A stretch of DNA of 64,000 bases from Brachionus manjavacas (GCA_019054805.1 JAHQIY010000003.1:2480001-2544000); one strand, 5' to 3'; shown: positions 43,897-54,200, counted from the first letter of the stretch. Program-made: numbers and translations. Notes: generated by a model from the sequence alone, not told the origin.

Positions 43897-44059
43897 TAGT
43901 TTCTGAAAATGAATTTAAACAAGGAATAGAATAATCCAAGATCGATTTTATGTTTTTGGTTTTAAACCCCGTTTCTTATTTGAGACAAATTTAATTTTAA
44001 AACATCTAACATTGGACCAAAAGAAAGTTTTGAGTCCAATGTGATGACTAAGAATTTGT

Positions 44060-44215
44060 CTTTTTCCTCATTGCACACACCAATTCCGTAGTTGCTTGCG
44101 TCGGTATCTGACTTGAACATTTTGCTGAAGTCTGATATTGCTAAAATTTTATGTGGCATCAAATAAGTCTGACAGTCGTTTTCGCTGAATGGATATTCAT
44201 CAACGTTTTTCATTC
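44060..44215 (-). pseudogene. Ty3/gypsy RT-RNase H junction scrap
   Basis: Minus-strand frame: SENDCQTYLMPHKILAISDF then SKMFKSDTDASNYGIGVC. ILAxxDFSKxFxxxTDASxYGIG is the start of the RNase H domain of Ty3/gypsy polyproteins, and ENDCQ is the segment before it with about 10 residues missing. It lies within LINE-A copy 6 and accidentally reads on into the LINE frame (EEKDKFLVITLDSK). Confidence 0.65.
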
Positions 44216-44596
44216 AACCTTAGTTGAGATTCAAAAACATGATGTCTTTCCTGTTGTCTTGGATGTTGTTTATTTTGAAAAAAAATAAAATTTGATTTAC
44301 ACATTTTTAAAATTTTTCCCATTTATTTTAAGGCCAAGATTGGTTTTAAGTTTAGTTTGATTCTCTAAGATCATGTAACATGACTTTTCAGTAGAAATGT
44401 TCATTTTCCATTTGAAAAGCCATCTTTCGATTTCTTTTAGGTAATTATATTAATCATGTTTTTAAGATTTCCTATTTTTGAAAATAAAAAAAGTAGCTAA
44501 ATCATCTGCAAAAAGAAGAGAGTATTGGCAGTTTGTTATGTTTCTTTTTGGTAAGACCCGATAATTTTTACATTCATTTAAGATCATTTCTATATA

Positions 44597-44930
44597 TGCG
44601 GCCGTATAGCCGAACGTTTTGTATTTGTGGTTTTTGAATGATCGAGGGTTCAAAACTCGCTGAGGGTGAAAAAATCTTCAAAATATCTCTGCAGTATACG
44701 GGACAAATGTTTAAACCCTTTTCATTAAAAAATTTCAGTGTAGATGATCAACTCGATGCAGTTGCCTCTGTGTCAGATCGTCCACTCCCTATCATCATTA
44801 GGTTGGATAGCATGAGAAAAAAATTCAATTATTTGGAAAACAATATTTTTGAGTAAACATTTATTAAGAAGAGTCTTATTTGTGGCTAATCACTAGAAAA
44901 GCGAGTAAACAAAAAAACGCCTTGAAACTA
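44597..44930 (+). mobile_element. tRNA-headed SINE, about 330 bp
   Basis: The head has A-box-like TATAGCCGAACGTT (44604-44617) and B-box GGTTCAAAAC (44648-44657). The body runs to GTGGCTAATCACTAGAAAAG, GCGAGTAAACAAAAAAACGC and CTTGA near 44925, the same end as at 41430. Pol III transcription from the two boxes is expected for this class. The plus-strand open frame 44638-44856 in the body is incidental. There is no A-tail, so the true 3' end may lie slightly further right. Confidence 0.6.
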
Positions 44931-46300
44931 GTTGATTTTAGTTGGCGAGGCTTTGTCTATTTTTAACTGGCCCAGATCAAGACTGGCCTAGCTGATTTTG
45001 AACTGGTTAAACAATCGGTTCTAGTCGAGGTTTATTAGCTCTCCAGAGTAGTCAAGTATCTCTTGAATGCCGAGTGCTTCTATTTTGTTTGTTGCAAATA
45101 GCCAAGAAAATATTTTTTAGAAGCGAAAGAAAAAAGAAAAAAATTGTCTTTATTGCAAAATTTTGTCGAGTGGCAAATTAATTTAAATAGGAAATAAAGC
45201 TTCGTCTGAAATCTCACCTGTTCTAAATTGTTCTCTGGCTTCCACTCAACAAATTTTCATTTAAATTAGAATTTTTGTTGTACGTTGCTAATTTTTGTTG
45301 CTATTCGTAAAATATGTCAAGTCCTAGCACAGTTGAACTTGTGAATGAATATTTCTCGGTCGATTAGCCGAGTAAATTAATTGTGAGGATCCCGCAAATA
45401 ATTAAAACTTATCCGAAATTGAATTTTTCAGGACATTAGAACTCTATCTATTCGAGCGATAGTGGAACCACAGAGCGAAAAGCTTTAGACTCGTGGCTGC
45501 CATTAGCCAACTGTGTGATACACTGCCGTCCGTATCTCCACATCTAAACTAAATAAATCAAGATTAATTTCGATTTTTATTGATTTTTTTTCTTTCTATT
45601 TTTAGATTTTAAGCTTTCGTACTGTGCTTGCAATTACCTAGTTACTAGAGCATGAATTAAAGCAGAACATTTTCGTAGCATAAATTTTTCCTCTCTTTTC
45701 TAAACATTTCTATTTTCCCTTTTGTTTTCAGGTGATTTTTTCCTTTTTTTGTTACTTAATTGTTTATCTATTTTCTTTAGATTTAAAATAAAGCTTGGCG
45801 ATAAAGAGCAATTGCACACGCTAGTTGGACACTAGATGAATTTTGAATCCAAACCTTGCTTGCACTCTGGACAACATATCTCAGCGAATTCGAAAAGTTA
45901 ATTCGAGCTTGTAAGTAGTTTATCTTTACCATCAGCCTCATTAAGAAGTGAAATTAAGAGCAATACTTTTTAGAAGGAAAAAAAAGAGTGTTAAATATAC
46001 ACTCAAAATCAAAGTTGGATTTTATAAATTTGCATTTAGTTTTATTTAGTTTTTAAATCATGGAATTGGGGACTGGGGCTGGGGCTTTATAATTGCCACG
46101 CACTACAGATTAATTAAAACAGTGAAGTTACTAAGCAAACTTTGTGAAAATACAGTGAAAGAAATTTATAGTGAAAAAAGGACTTAGAAAAGGATGGGAT
46201 AATTGAATCACTTAGATGTTGCTTAAATTCAAACCTAGCTGATAAAAAATAAACAAATACTAGAGCTCCTAACTAAATTGTTCTAGTAAAAATAAATTAA
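44931..46300. other. Unassigned, more balanced composition
   Basis: 44.93-45.7 kb is comparatively G+C-rich with phrases such as ACTGGCCCAGATCAAGACTG and ACTGGCCTAGCTGATTTTG that look like a degenerate internal repeat. No frame recognised. Candidate unique host DNA or an old repeat. Confidence 0.3.
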
Positions 46301-46301
46301 A

Positions 46302-46403
46302 ATGAATGCCTGCACTGTTAGCAAGAGATGTTGTGTTCTGAGACCTAATAAACATAAAAAATGTTTGTCTGATTTTGACATTAGATTAAAACTCGACATT
46401 TAA
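46302..46403 (+). CDS. Tiny Cys-containing ORF
   Basis: 33 codons: MNACTVSKRCCVLRPNKHKK then CLSDFDIRLKLDI. The ATG has an AAAATGAATG context. There are four cysteines in the first 21 residues. Too short to place; possibly the first exon of the material that follows. Confidence 0.2.
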   Translation: MNACTVSKRCCVLRPNKHKKCLSDFDIRLKLDI

Positions 46404-46442
46404 GTAAAATTCTGGCAAACGTTCATAGCCCTGATAAGGCAG

Positions 46443-46829
46443 ATGCTAAATTTAAAATGGAATTGCCGCATGTCTGGGTTCCGCAAAGTACTAAGAATTT
46501 TCAAATTTGATCAACTATATTTTTATTCAAAATTATCATTTACTACTACACTTAAATTCAATGGAATCGCCTCCTCTATCTTTAGTTCACTCTGTTATAA
46601 TGCCTCAATTAACTCCCCACGTTCTTCTGTCTCCTTTGAAACAGACATTAAAAGACTATGTTCATTTTTTATTTTAAATTTATCTTCCCTACATGAGAGA
46701 GTGAATGGGCTTAAAATGGAGATGAAGCGGCATTTCTACCTCCGTGATGGTGTCTCTGACTCTATTGAACTGTGTTTGAGCAAATTAACATTTAAAAACT
46801 ATAGCATTTTATTAAACCAACTTTATTGA
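46443..46829 (+). CDS. Unrecognised 128-codon ORF
   Basis: The longest clean frame outside the LINEs. It contains SFTTTLKFNGIASSIFSSLC, ASINSPRSSVSFETDIKRLC, LSSLHERVNGLKMEMKRHFY and DGVSDSIELCLSKLTFKNYS. Amphipathic and mixed in composition, without a motif I can name. A second frame over its start (ILANVHSPDKADAKFKMELP) also looks coding, so the start is doubtful. About 100 bases after the stop lie a minus-strand tail A and a plus-strand tail C, so it may be the C-terminus of a LINE whose tail is C. Confidence 0.35.
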   Translation: MLNLKWNCRMSGFRKVLRIFKFDQLYFYSKLSFTTTLKFNGIASSIFSSLCYNASINSPRSSVSFETDIKRLCSFFILNLSSLHERVNGLKMEMKRHFYLRDGVSDSIELCLSKLTFKNYSILLNQLY

Positions 46830-46935
46830 ACCTAATTGAGACTCAACTTTCTTGGTCAACTAAACTTTACTAAATTTTAATTGTAAATTCTTTTTTCTTT
46901 CTATTTCTATTTTTTCTTTACTACTTATTTTATCT

Positions 46936-46974
46936 ATTTGTATATCTGTATCAAGCATGAACTCTTTCATGAGC
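46936..46974 (-). repeat. Tail A copy, degraded
   Basis: Minus strand: CATGAAAGAGTTCATGCTTG then ATACAGATATACAAATAGAT. The stem region is altered. Confidence 0.45.
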
Positions 46975-47025
46975 ATAAGAATTTAATTGACTTTTTTACA
47001 CTTATTTAAACTTTAATTTTTTTTT

Positions 47026-47064
47026 AATTTACTTCTCCTGAAGGAGGTTAATTATAAATAAATA
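47026..47064 (+). repeat. Tail C copy
   Basis: CTTCTCCTGAAGGAGGTTAA then TTATAAATAAATAAC. Perfect stem CTCC/GGAG with loop TGAA. Confidence 0.55.
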
Positions 47065-47067
47065 ACC

Positions 47068-47316
47068 GTGATAAGAAAAATACATGAACAACTTAACCGT
47101 TTAGAAAAGTGCTTGTTTATTAACTGCCTAGAGTATGAATCCAAAATTGTGAAAGCTTTGATTTCATTTAGTTTTAGAAGTCTCAAAATGAGCCTTGTAG
47201 ACTCTGCTAAATTTGTTATATCAAATATAACTTATTATATGGAAACAAATCAAGAGTTTTTTTTTCTATATAAAGTATTAAATACTTTATTAAAAGTTAA
47301 TTATGACTTCGGATGA
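47068..47316 (+). CDS. Unrecognised ORF or exon
   Basis: 82 codons, without an ATG at the start (GTG). Contains LNRLEKCLFINCLEYESKIV, KALISFSFRSLKMSLVDSAK and YMETNQEFFFLYKVLNTLLK. Protein-like in composition, with no domain recognised. Followed about 100 bases later by an AAATAAATAAT tail, as LINE ORFs are. It starts 4 bases after tail C. Confidence 0.3.
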   Translation: MIRKIHEQLNRLEKCLFINCLEYESKIVKALISFSFRSLKMSLVDSAKFVISNITYYMETNQEFFFLYKVLNTLLKVNYDFG

Positions 47317-47499
47317 CTGATTGTGTAATTTTTTTGGAAAAATTAGGAATTTCTTTAAAAGGAATTTTATTTTGTAATTTTTAATTTTCTTAATTCTAAA
47401 TGTCAATGTGACTTAAACTTTAAATAAATAAATAATAGAGATAACAAAGTGCCAATATTATAGAGAATAAATTAAAATGAGAAAGTAAATTAGAGAATT

Positions 47500-47545
47500 T
47501 TTATTCTGAAGGAGCATTAGCTCGGTACAAGTTTACAAATAAATT
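47500..47545 (+). repeat. Tail A copy
   Basis: TTATTCTGAAGGAGCATTAG then CTCGGTACAAGTTTACAAAT. Stem GAGC/GCTC with loop ATTA. Confidence 0.6.
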
Positions 47546-47549
47546 AAAA

Positions 47550-49150
47550 AAAATTTTTTTTATTATAATCCAAAACTTTTCTTTTTATCTTTTCTTCTTT
47601 TTTTTATCTGGCTCAACTTAAAAAACTATTATAATTTTTCTCTAATTTTTTTCTCTCTTTTGTATATTCTCTACGATGGTTTTTCTCTGTTTTATGAATT
47701 ATCTATTTTTTTTTAGTGTTAGTTCAGTATTATGTTATCTATTTTTTCTCAATTTTGTTAACATAGTGGAATTTTTTTGCTTTTTATTCCTCGAAAAAAT
47801 TATAGCGACAAAAGGAAGTCGTAGTGCAACATCTTCAATTAGTATAGAGCCAAATAAAGAAAATTAAAATTAAAAAATATTTATTTTTTTAAACCGTTTA
47901 CTCATCCTTGTTCAATAAAATTAATTAAATAAATAAAATGCTCTCTTTTAGTAGACAAATTGTAGTTTATGGTCAAATGTAATTTTGAAATCAATAATTT
48001 AAATTTTAAATTCGAATTTTTTTTTTAATTGGAAAAAATTGTATTAATTTTCAACTGTAGTAAAAATAAAATATTAATTAATATTTTGAAATTTTGAAAT
48101 ACAAAATTTAACTTTGTTTCGCATTAGTAAATCCAAAAAAATTAAATAATCAATTAAAGTGTTTGTTTGAGCCTCTGATAGCTTTTATTTTCAATTGTTT
48201 ATTTAAAGTTTTCAAATAAAGATTCTAGAAGAATCAATTAAGGATCAATTTTAAAAAATTATATTCTTTTTTTTTATATAAAATATTAAGCATCTAATGT
48301 TTAATTAAAAAAAAATAGATAAGTCTTGTTTTATTATTTTATTAAGATTTTAATTCCCCTTTTAGCAATATGTAGGCTGTAGATCGCTTCTGTGTAGAGC
48401 TTTTGTCATCGCCGAATTAGGCAAAATTTTTGAAATACTCATAAACATCTTTTTACGCGTTTTAGAGAATTACTATTGTATATTTAATACTGAAAGAAGC
48501 AACTTTTTTTAGATTAAGAACTAACCAAATTCTTTCTTTTGACGATGTTCCTTGAGAATGACTTGGGACATTTAAAAGAATTATCCAAAATTGACAATTT
48601 TAAGGATTTACAGAAGTTCGCTAATAGGTACATGTGCTAGATATTTTTTCAAATAGATCGTTTATAAAGGGCTTTTGTTTTAATGAGATGAGCACAAAAA
48701 TCATGAGCTCCTGGAGATTTTAGATAAAGATCGAGTATAATTTTTTATTTTTATTTATTTATTGAAATTAATTAAACTTCAATTAGAAGAAGTAATAAAT
48801 AGAAGTAGAAATAGATAAAATTGAGCTTAGGGTCTAAACTAAATTAAATCCAAAACAATTTAGAAGCTCTTAGTCAGATTGATCCACCCTTTTCTACTCA
48901 GATTTGTTCTGTTATTTTCTGAGCATGTCATTATGGAATCAGATATCCCACGATCAGTGATTAATATTTTTCTAAGTAGATTTATGAAGAAATTTTATGA
49001 TTTTAATCATCATCAACCAAAACATTCCTTTAGCACATGACAATAGATTCTTACTTTAACAAGAAAAATTCAATTTTTAAAAAGATAACCGGATACAATC
49101 AAAGAAACTACTTTTTTCACTGTATCATAGAAATACATTTTAAAAGACCA
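47550..49150. other. A+T-rich stretch
   Basis: No gene recognised. The frame at 47676-47867 is F/L/S-rich noise. A CATCGCCGAATTAGGC phrase at 48408-48423 resembles the outer end of the 36.4-kb foldback. Confidence 0.35.
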
Positions 49151-49158
49151 AATAGATG

Positions 49159-49292
49159 TTGTAGTTCTCTCAATAACTACAACACCGACTCTATTCAACT
49201 TACATGTCTATAGTTTCACAGTGCAATACTATGATCTCATGCGCTTAGCAAGTTGATAGTATTTAACACTGTGTAAAATACTAGACATGTGC
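49159..49292. repeat. Two hairpins, the second MITE-like
   Basis: GTTGTAGTTCTCTCAATAAC pairs with itself at 49159-49184. ACATGTCTATAGTTTCACAG (49201 onward) pairs with CTGTGTAAAATACTAGACAT (ending about 49290) around a 45-base centre. No TSD seen. Confidence 0.5.
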
Positions 49293-49299
49293 GATTAGA

Positions 49300-49848
49300 A
49301 GAAAAACTTTGAAATTATTATTTTTGTTATAACCGCGAACCACTAGATCCTAACAGATCCGGAAAGAATATTATTTCATTATTTAAGGTTTATAACATAA
49401 AGTTTAATTTTTCAACTGTCTTTTTTTAACTGAGAACACATCCAATCATCTATGAATCAGTTGAAATATTTCAAACTCAAGGAACTAGTTCATTTGTTTA
49501 ATATATGCATGCTTTAGATGGTAAGCTTGCTGCAACAAGAAAAAAATAGATGTTGGTTAAGACAATGAAATTAAAAAAAGCACTGAGAAGTCAAAATGAC
49601 TTTTTTTTTAATTTTTAACATGCTAAATTTTAGATATTTGTTAACTTGGAAAGCTAAAAATTTAATTTCAGCATATTTTAAGCAAATATTTTCTCAATCA
49701 AATGTTAACTGAATAAAATTATAATTTTTTCTCGCAAAATTCAGCATAAACTACTAGAAGCACTGGAAGAAGTCAAATGACTTTTTTTCACTTTATGGTT
49801 GTTTAAGATTTATTTTGAATGAAAAAATTGCCATTTTTATAATGAGCA
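49300..49848. other. A+T-rich stretch upstream of the Cys-rich fragment
   Basis: Holds two similar phrases, CACTGAGAAGTCAAAATGAC (49581) and CACTGGAAGAAGTCAAATGA (49759), each followed by a T run. They may be element ends, but no inverted partner was found. Confidence 0.3.
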
Positions 49849-50013
49849 ACGTTCAAGTCAAGAAAATATATCCCTAAACGTGTTGCATGCCAAATTCGTC
49901 TATCTAGTAGCATTAAAAAAAGTATCAACTGCTCAATTTGTAAAAAACCAACATGCAATAACTGTACAGCTGAGAAGGATCTAATTTGTAAGAAATGTGA
50001 TGTCCAGATATAG
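49849..50013 (+). pseudogene. Cys-rich C-terminal fragment, piggyBac-like
   Basis: Reads TFKSRKYIPKRVACQIRLSS, then INCSICKKPTCNNCTAEKDL and ICKKC to a TAG stop, giving C-x13-C-x2-C-x4-C-x2-C-x7-C-x2-C. A C-terminal cross-brace-like cluster after a basic stretch (KRVACQ) is typical of piggyBac transposases, although those usually include a His. Upstream in the same frame there are stops immediately, so only the tail survives. It could also be another zinc-ribbon protein. Confidence 0.45.
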
Positions 50014-50014
50014 T

Positions 50015-50880
50015 TTAGTTATTAATTTTTTTTTTTTAAAAACAAAATTTATCAAATATTCTTTTTTCTATAACGAATTTTTTTTTTTTTTTAAGATGTA
50101 ATTTCAAGCAAGTGGTTGATAAGGAGGACTAAGTTCCATTCCAAACAACCTGGGATTCCATCCCAAACTATATTTTAAATATAATAATATAAAATATTAA
50201 TTTATTGTCTAAAATTTAATCTTGCATATTTATTTTCATTTTAAATTGTAAATATAAAATGAAAATTATTTATTTAAATCAAGTTATTTAAATCTATTAA
50301 AAGAGACATTTTGAATATTATCCTGTTTGATTTTTAATTAATAAAAAGCCTTTTTTAGGCTTGAAACATTCTAAACTGAAAAAAAAACTAGGCAGTTTAC
50401 AATTTTATTTTGTAATCTCAATTCATTAAAAAAAATAATTTATTAAGAAATTGAGGAATCAGGTGTTTATTTGTTATTATAATTTTGTTCTGAATTTTTT
50501 TCGTGCTTCTATTGAAAGTTGACATTCAAAAAAATAAAGATTTAAGCCTAGTGATATTCATTTGCCCATTCGTGAAAAAAAAATTATTCATTAAAAATTA
50601 TTCTTCCTTCTTAGTAGCTTTATTTCTGGTTTTAAATTTTTTTTAAAACACAGTTAAATGCCCAAAAAAGTGTGTTTAGATTTTTAAATTTAACATCTAT
50701 TTTGAAAATTATTTTTTCCTTCATCAAGCTGTAAGCAAGTGTGGTGCAATAAGTTTTGGATGCATCAGAGTTGTTAAAAAGCCAAAAAATGTTGACTGAC
50801 CGGTGGTATGATCACGAGTCAGTCGTTTTTATTTAAAATTAAGAAAAGTCAAAATTTTTTGAGCTTAATTTTTCACATGG
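50015..50880. other. A+T-rich stretch
   Basis: No gene recognised. Confidence 0.35.
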
Positions 50881-51025
50881 GCATAAAATTACACTTGAAA
50901 AAAGTCAAGTGTTAAGTCTGAGTGTCACATGTAAGTATTAGATAATACTTGGGATTGTTCTGCACCCAAATTTTTTCAAGTGTGACTTTTTTCTTTGGCA
51001 ACAAATTAATGCCCAAAAGTATGGG
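50881..51025. repeat. Left arm of a 3.3-kb inverted-repeat pair
   Basis: TTACACTTGAAAAAAGTCAA, GTGTTAAGTCTGAGTGT and further in TTTTTTCTTTGGCAACAAAT match the reverse complement of 54190-54130 and 53880-53840. The left arm lacks about 200 bases found in the right arm. ACACTTGA/TCAAGTGT also folds locally. Confidence 0.7.
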
Positions 51026-51029
51026 AAAG

Positions 51030-51515
51030 CTAAATTATTTTAAAATACATAAATTTACGCAAAATAAATTTACCATGGATCCTTATGTTAAATCACTACT
51101 GTAAATAAGGAGGCCAGGATACTTGATTTCAACTATGAGGATAAATATTAGCAGTCACTTTAATCATTCTTTTGAATTGAGAATTGAGGTTTTAAGTTTA
51201 AAAAGTCAAAACTTCAGTATCATCTAAATTAATAGATAAATATTTTTGATGCAGACTTTTGAAGTCAAAATCATCCCAGATGCGAATTGAATTAACAATT
51301 TTTTTAAACAGAATCAAAGAGAATTTGAGCACAGTTTAAAAACCCCTAATCTGACTTTTAATAGTTCAGAATGACGGCTTGAAAAAGTGCACCTATATGC
51401 TCGAGTTTACAGTAATTTTCAAACAGCAAATTTTCATTAAAAAGTCGCATTAAAAACTTAAACTTTAATTTAATTTTTATTTTATTTCATTTTTATTTTA
51501 TTTTTTTAATTTTTA
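51030..51515. other. A+T-rich stretch inside the inverted pair
   Basis: No gene recognised. Confidence 0.3.
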
Positions 51516-51518
51516 ACT

Positions 51519-51562
51519 TATTCTGAAGGAGCTCTAGCTCGGTACAGAAAACAAATAAATAA
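51519..51562 (+). repeat. Tail A copy, best preserved
   Basis: TTATTCTGAAGGAGCTCTAG then CTCGGTACAGAAAACAAATA. Stem GAGC/GCTC, loop TCTA. Confidence 0.65.
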
Positions 51563-51564
51563 TA

Positions 51565-52083
51565 ATTAAACAAATAAAGCTAAAAATGATCACAATTTTT
51601 TTTCAAAATAATTAAAACCCTTTTGTGATTTTTGTTTAGTTCAAATAATTTTAATAAAAGAACTGGCCGAATAAATTTAATTTAATTTCTCCAAACAGTA
51701 GTAAAGTAAATATAAATGAAGATACCAAAAATATTTATTTAGATGACATTAAATTTTTTGATTATTAAACCCTAAATGTCTGAATTAAAAACTATGTTTA
51801 AGTAGCAGTCCAATTTTTCATTAAGGAAGTCTAAGACTCTGAAAAGTCTAAACTTTTGAAAAAAAAAGTTGAATGATTTTTAAAGAAAGCATTTTTGAAA
51901 ATTATTTTAAAACTAGTCATGAAGTTGTTTGGTCCATCGAAAACTCCATTTCTGGTTTTAAACAGTTTGGTTAAAAAATGTTTTATGAACTTACTATTTT
52001 GACCACTTTAAGCTGATAAATTTAATTAGTGAAATATACAATAATGCTAGGCAAATTAAAAATCATGATCAAATGTAAATTTC
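51565..52083. other. A+T-rich stretch
   Basis: No gene recognised. Confidence 0.35.
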
Positions 52084-52701
52084 AAATGGCTTAAATTTTT
52101 TGGGGGTGACAAATTTTATTTTTTTTAGATGACAAAAATAACTAAAAGTGGTGACTAATTTAATCTAATTTAGCTGACTATAAAAAACTAATTATCCTGA
52201 CAAAAAAACTAAACGAGACTAAAACTAGACTGACAAATATATATATATTGAGATGACTATTTAATAATTTTGCACTGACAAAATAAAACCTATTTTTTAG
52301 ATAGGTATTTTTTTTATTTTATTTTAATTTAGTTCTAATTAAGCTATTTAATAATGTAATTCTCTAAGATTGTGAGGAATGAACTTAAATTGTGAAGTTT
52401 TCTTATAGTTGACTCTAGCTTGATGATGAGATTTGGACAAAACAATTTTTCATGATCGTCTGGAACTTCCTTCCGATTTTGATGCAATATTTCACGATTT
52501 TGATTTTTATTGTCACCTCAAAATCATTAATTTATTGTAAAAATAATTAATAAGTCAAAAAAGTATTTTTGTCACTCAAATCATTATTTTATCAGTCAAT
52601 TAATTTATTTATCACCATATGTAGTTTTTTTGTCAGTAGATTTAGTCGTTTTTGTCAGTAAAATTTAATTTTTTTGTCAGTCCATTAATTGATGGCCATT
52701 T
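52084..52701. mobile_element. TIR element with TGACAAAAA arrays
   Basis: Starts AAATGGC and ends GCCATTT. On the left TGACAAA, GATGACAAAAATAACTAAA, CTGACAAAAAAACTAAACG and CTGACAAAT recur over 52.11-52.28 kb. On the right the inverse (TTTTTTGTCAGT, TTTTGTCAGTAAAAT) recurs over 52.56-52.69 kb. The layout is that of the 3.8- and 31.8-kb elements. I could not define a TSD. The interior holds a short minus-strand frame. Confidence 0.55.
52344..52517 (-). pseudogene. Short frame inside the TGAC-array element
   Basis: 57 codons without ATG: NREILHQNRKEVPDDHEKLF, CPNLIIKLESTIRKLHNLSS. Protein-like wording and the same orientation as the cargo ORFs at 4.0, 32.0 and 32.7 kb. No domain recognised. Confidence 0.25.
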
Positions 52702-53090
52702 AAAATAAAAATTTTTAGTTTTTGATTTTTATCAATCTTTAAATAATAAATGGCTAAACTTTATTAAACATGATTTATTTAATCTTTAATTGGGAAGAAA
52801 ATAAAATCTAAATCAATATTTTTAAATTTTGCAATAAAAAATTTAACTTTGTTTCGCTGTAAAATATTTTAATTAATATTGAAATAACATTTGAAGCCGC
52901 AATTTGGATGCTTTAATAAGGATTTTAAATTTTTCTTTAAAATTTTCAAATAAAAGTTTTAGAAAAATCATTTAAAGATCAATTAGAAAAAAAATATTTA
53001 ATAAATTTTTTGTATTATTTTTTATAAAGATTCTAGTCTATAAAATTTTTCATCATGGGATGATGATCATTAACTTCAAGTAGCCTAATG
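52702..53090. other. A+T-rich stretch
   Basis: No gene recognised. Confidence 0.3.
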
Positions 53091-53500
53091 CTACGGTAAG
53101 TGTCTCCTTAGTGATTTTACGTAAATTTACGTCAAATAATTTTAATTAATGAGAAAAAAGGAAAATTAACGTAAAATTACGTAAATTTACAAAAGTGATC
53201 TTACGAAATATTAGGTTGAATTATTTGATGATAATTTACGTAATTTTACAAATTTTGCCGTAAACCAAAAAGGTCTAAAATTTTTTCTATTATGCGTTAA
53301 TTCTGGTAAAATAACTCAAAAAATTAGTTTTTTATAAATTAAAGGTGGATATTGAGGTAAAAGTAAATTTACGTTAATTATATTCCGTAAAATCACTTTT
53401 GTAAATTTACGCTATTTTACATTAATTTTCCTGTTTTCTCGTTAATTAACATTATTTGAAGTAAATTAACGCAAAATCACTAAGGAGACACTTACCGTAG
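53091..53500. mobile_element. 410-bp foldback, ends CTACGGTAAGTGTCTCCTTA
   Basis: The first 23 bases (to GTG) and the last 23 are exact inverted copies. The arms continue to about 53205 and from about 53387 with ACGTAAATTTACG-type words. No ORF. No TSD could be defined. Confidence 0.75.
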
Positions 53501-53837
53501 TAGTTGTAAAAAATACTGCGACCCAAAAAGGGTGAAGCTTTTACAAGCTATAGCAGTAAATAATTATTTTTGAGTGAAATCGACACTCGCGACCAAAAAA
53601 AAAATGTTTTAATTTAATATTCAACAAGTCTGGTTTGTTTCATATACTAAACATCTTTACCATTCATTTGCAAAATTCTTAGCAGTACTGAATAAACTGA
53701 TTTTTTAGCGCTCAAGCCAACAAACTCCCAGTTCAAATGAACAGAAAAGTTTCCTCAAAATTTTGAATCGAGTTTAGGAAAAAATAATATTCAAAATAAA
53801 AATTCAAGTAAGTTTAGCAAAATTTTTCTAATTTTTT

Positions 53838-54190
53838 GGACATTAATTTGTTGCCAAAGAAAAAAGTCACAAAGATTTCGCTTTATCTCATTATCTTGTC
53901 CTGTAGAGCGCGTCCTGTGTCCTCTTTTAGTCATAGCTAACAATGTTCTTAGACTGATTTAGAATTAATATCTTTATATACAAAGAGAAATAACTCTTTT
54001 TATTCATTTTCATTTTATATTGCAACCAGTGACTATTTAAGTAAAGATACTATACTAAGAAACTAAATTAAGGATTCCTAAGGAAATTCAATAGAGTCCA
54101 CAATAAACATATATTCACACGTCAACATTATCTCACTGTAACACTCAGACTTAACACTTGACTTTTTTTCAAGTGTAAATGAATGCATAT
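53838..54190. repeat. Right arm of the 3.3-kb inverted-repeat pair, with a short minus-strand ORF
   Basis: See 50881-51025. On the minus strand an ATG at about 53935 opens MTKRGHRTRSTGQDNEIKRN and then LCDFFLWQQ, running across the shared TTTGGCAACAAATTAATG block. Whether this is a real first exon is open. Confidence 0.5.
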
Positions 54191-54200
54191 GGCCGCAACC

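Larger units (their letters stand above)
43630..44557 (-). pseudogene. LINE-A copy 6 carrying two insertions
   Basis: The minus strand from 44.55 kb: PKRNITNCQYSLLFADDLAT and FFIF, then RWLFKWKMNISTEKSCYMIL (about 44.36-44.45 kb), FLVITLDSKLSFG (about 44.0 kb) and LFKFIFRN near 43.9 kb. A gypsy-derived scrap interrupts it at about 44.08-44.32 kb and a 157-bp MITE at 43.74-43.90 kb. It ends at about 43.63 kb in the LKYDTPS block without a 3' tail. A SINE begins 40 bases beyond its 5' end. Confidence 0.7.
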
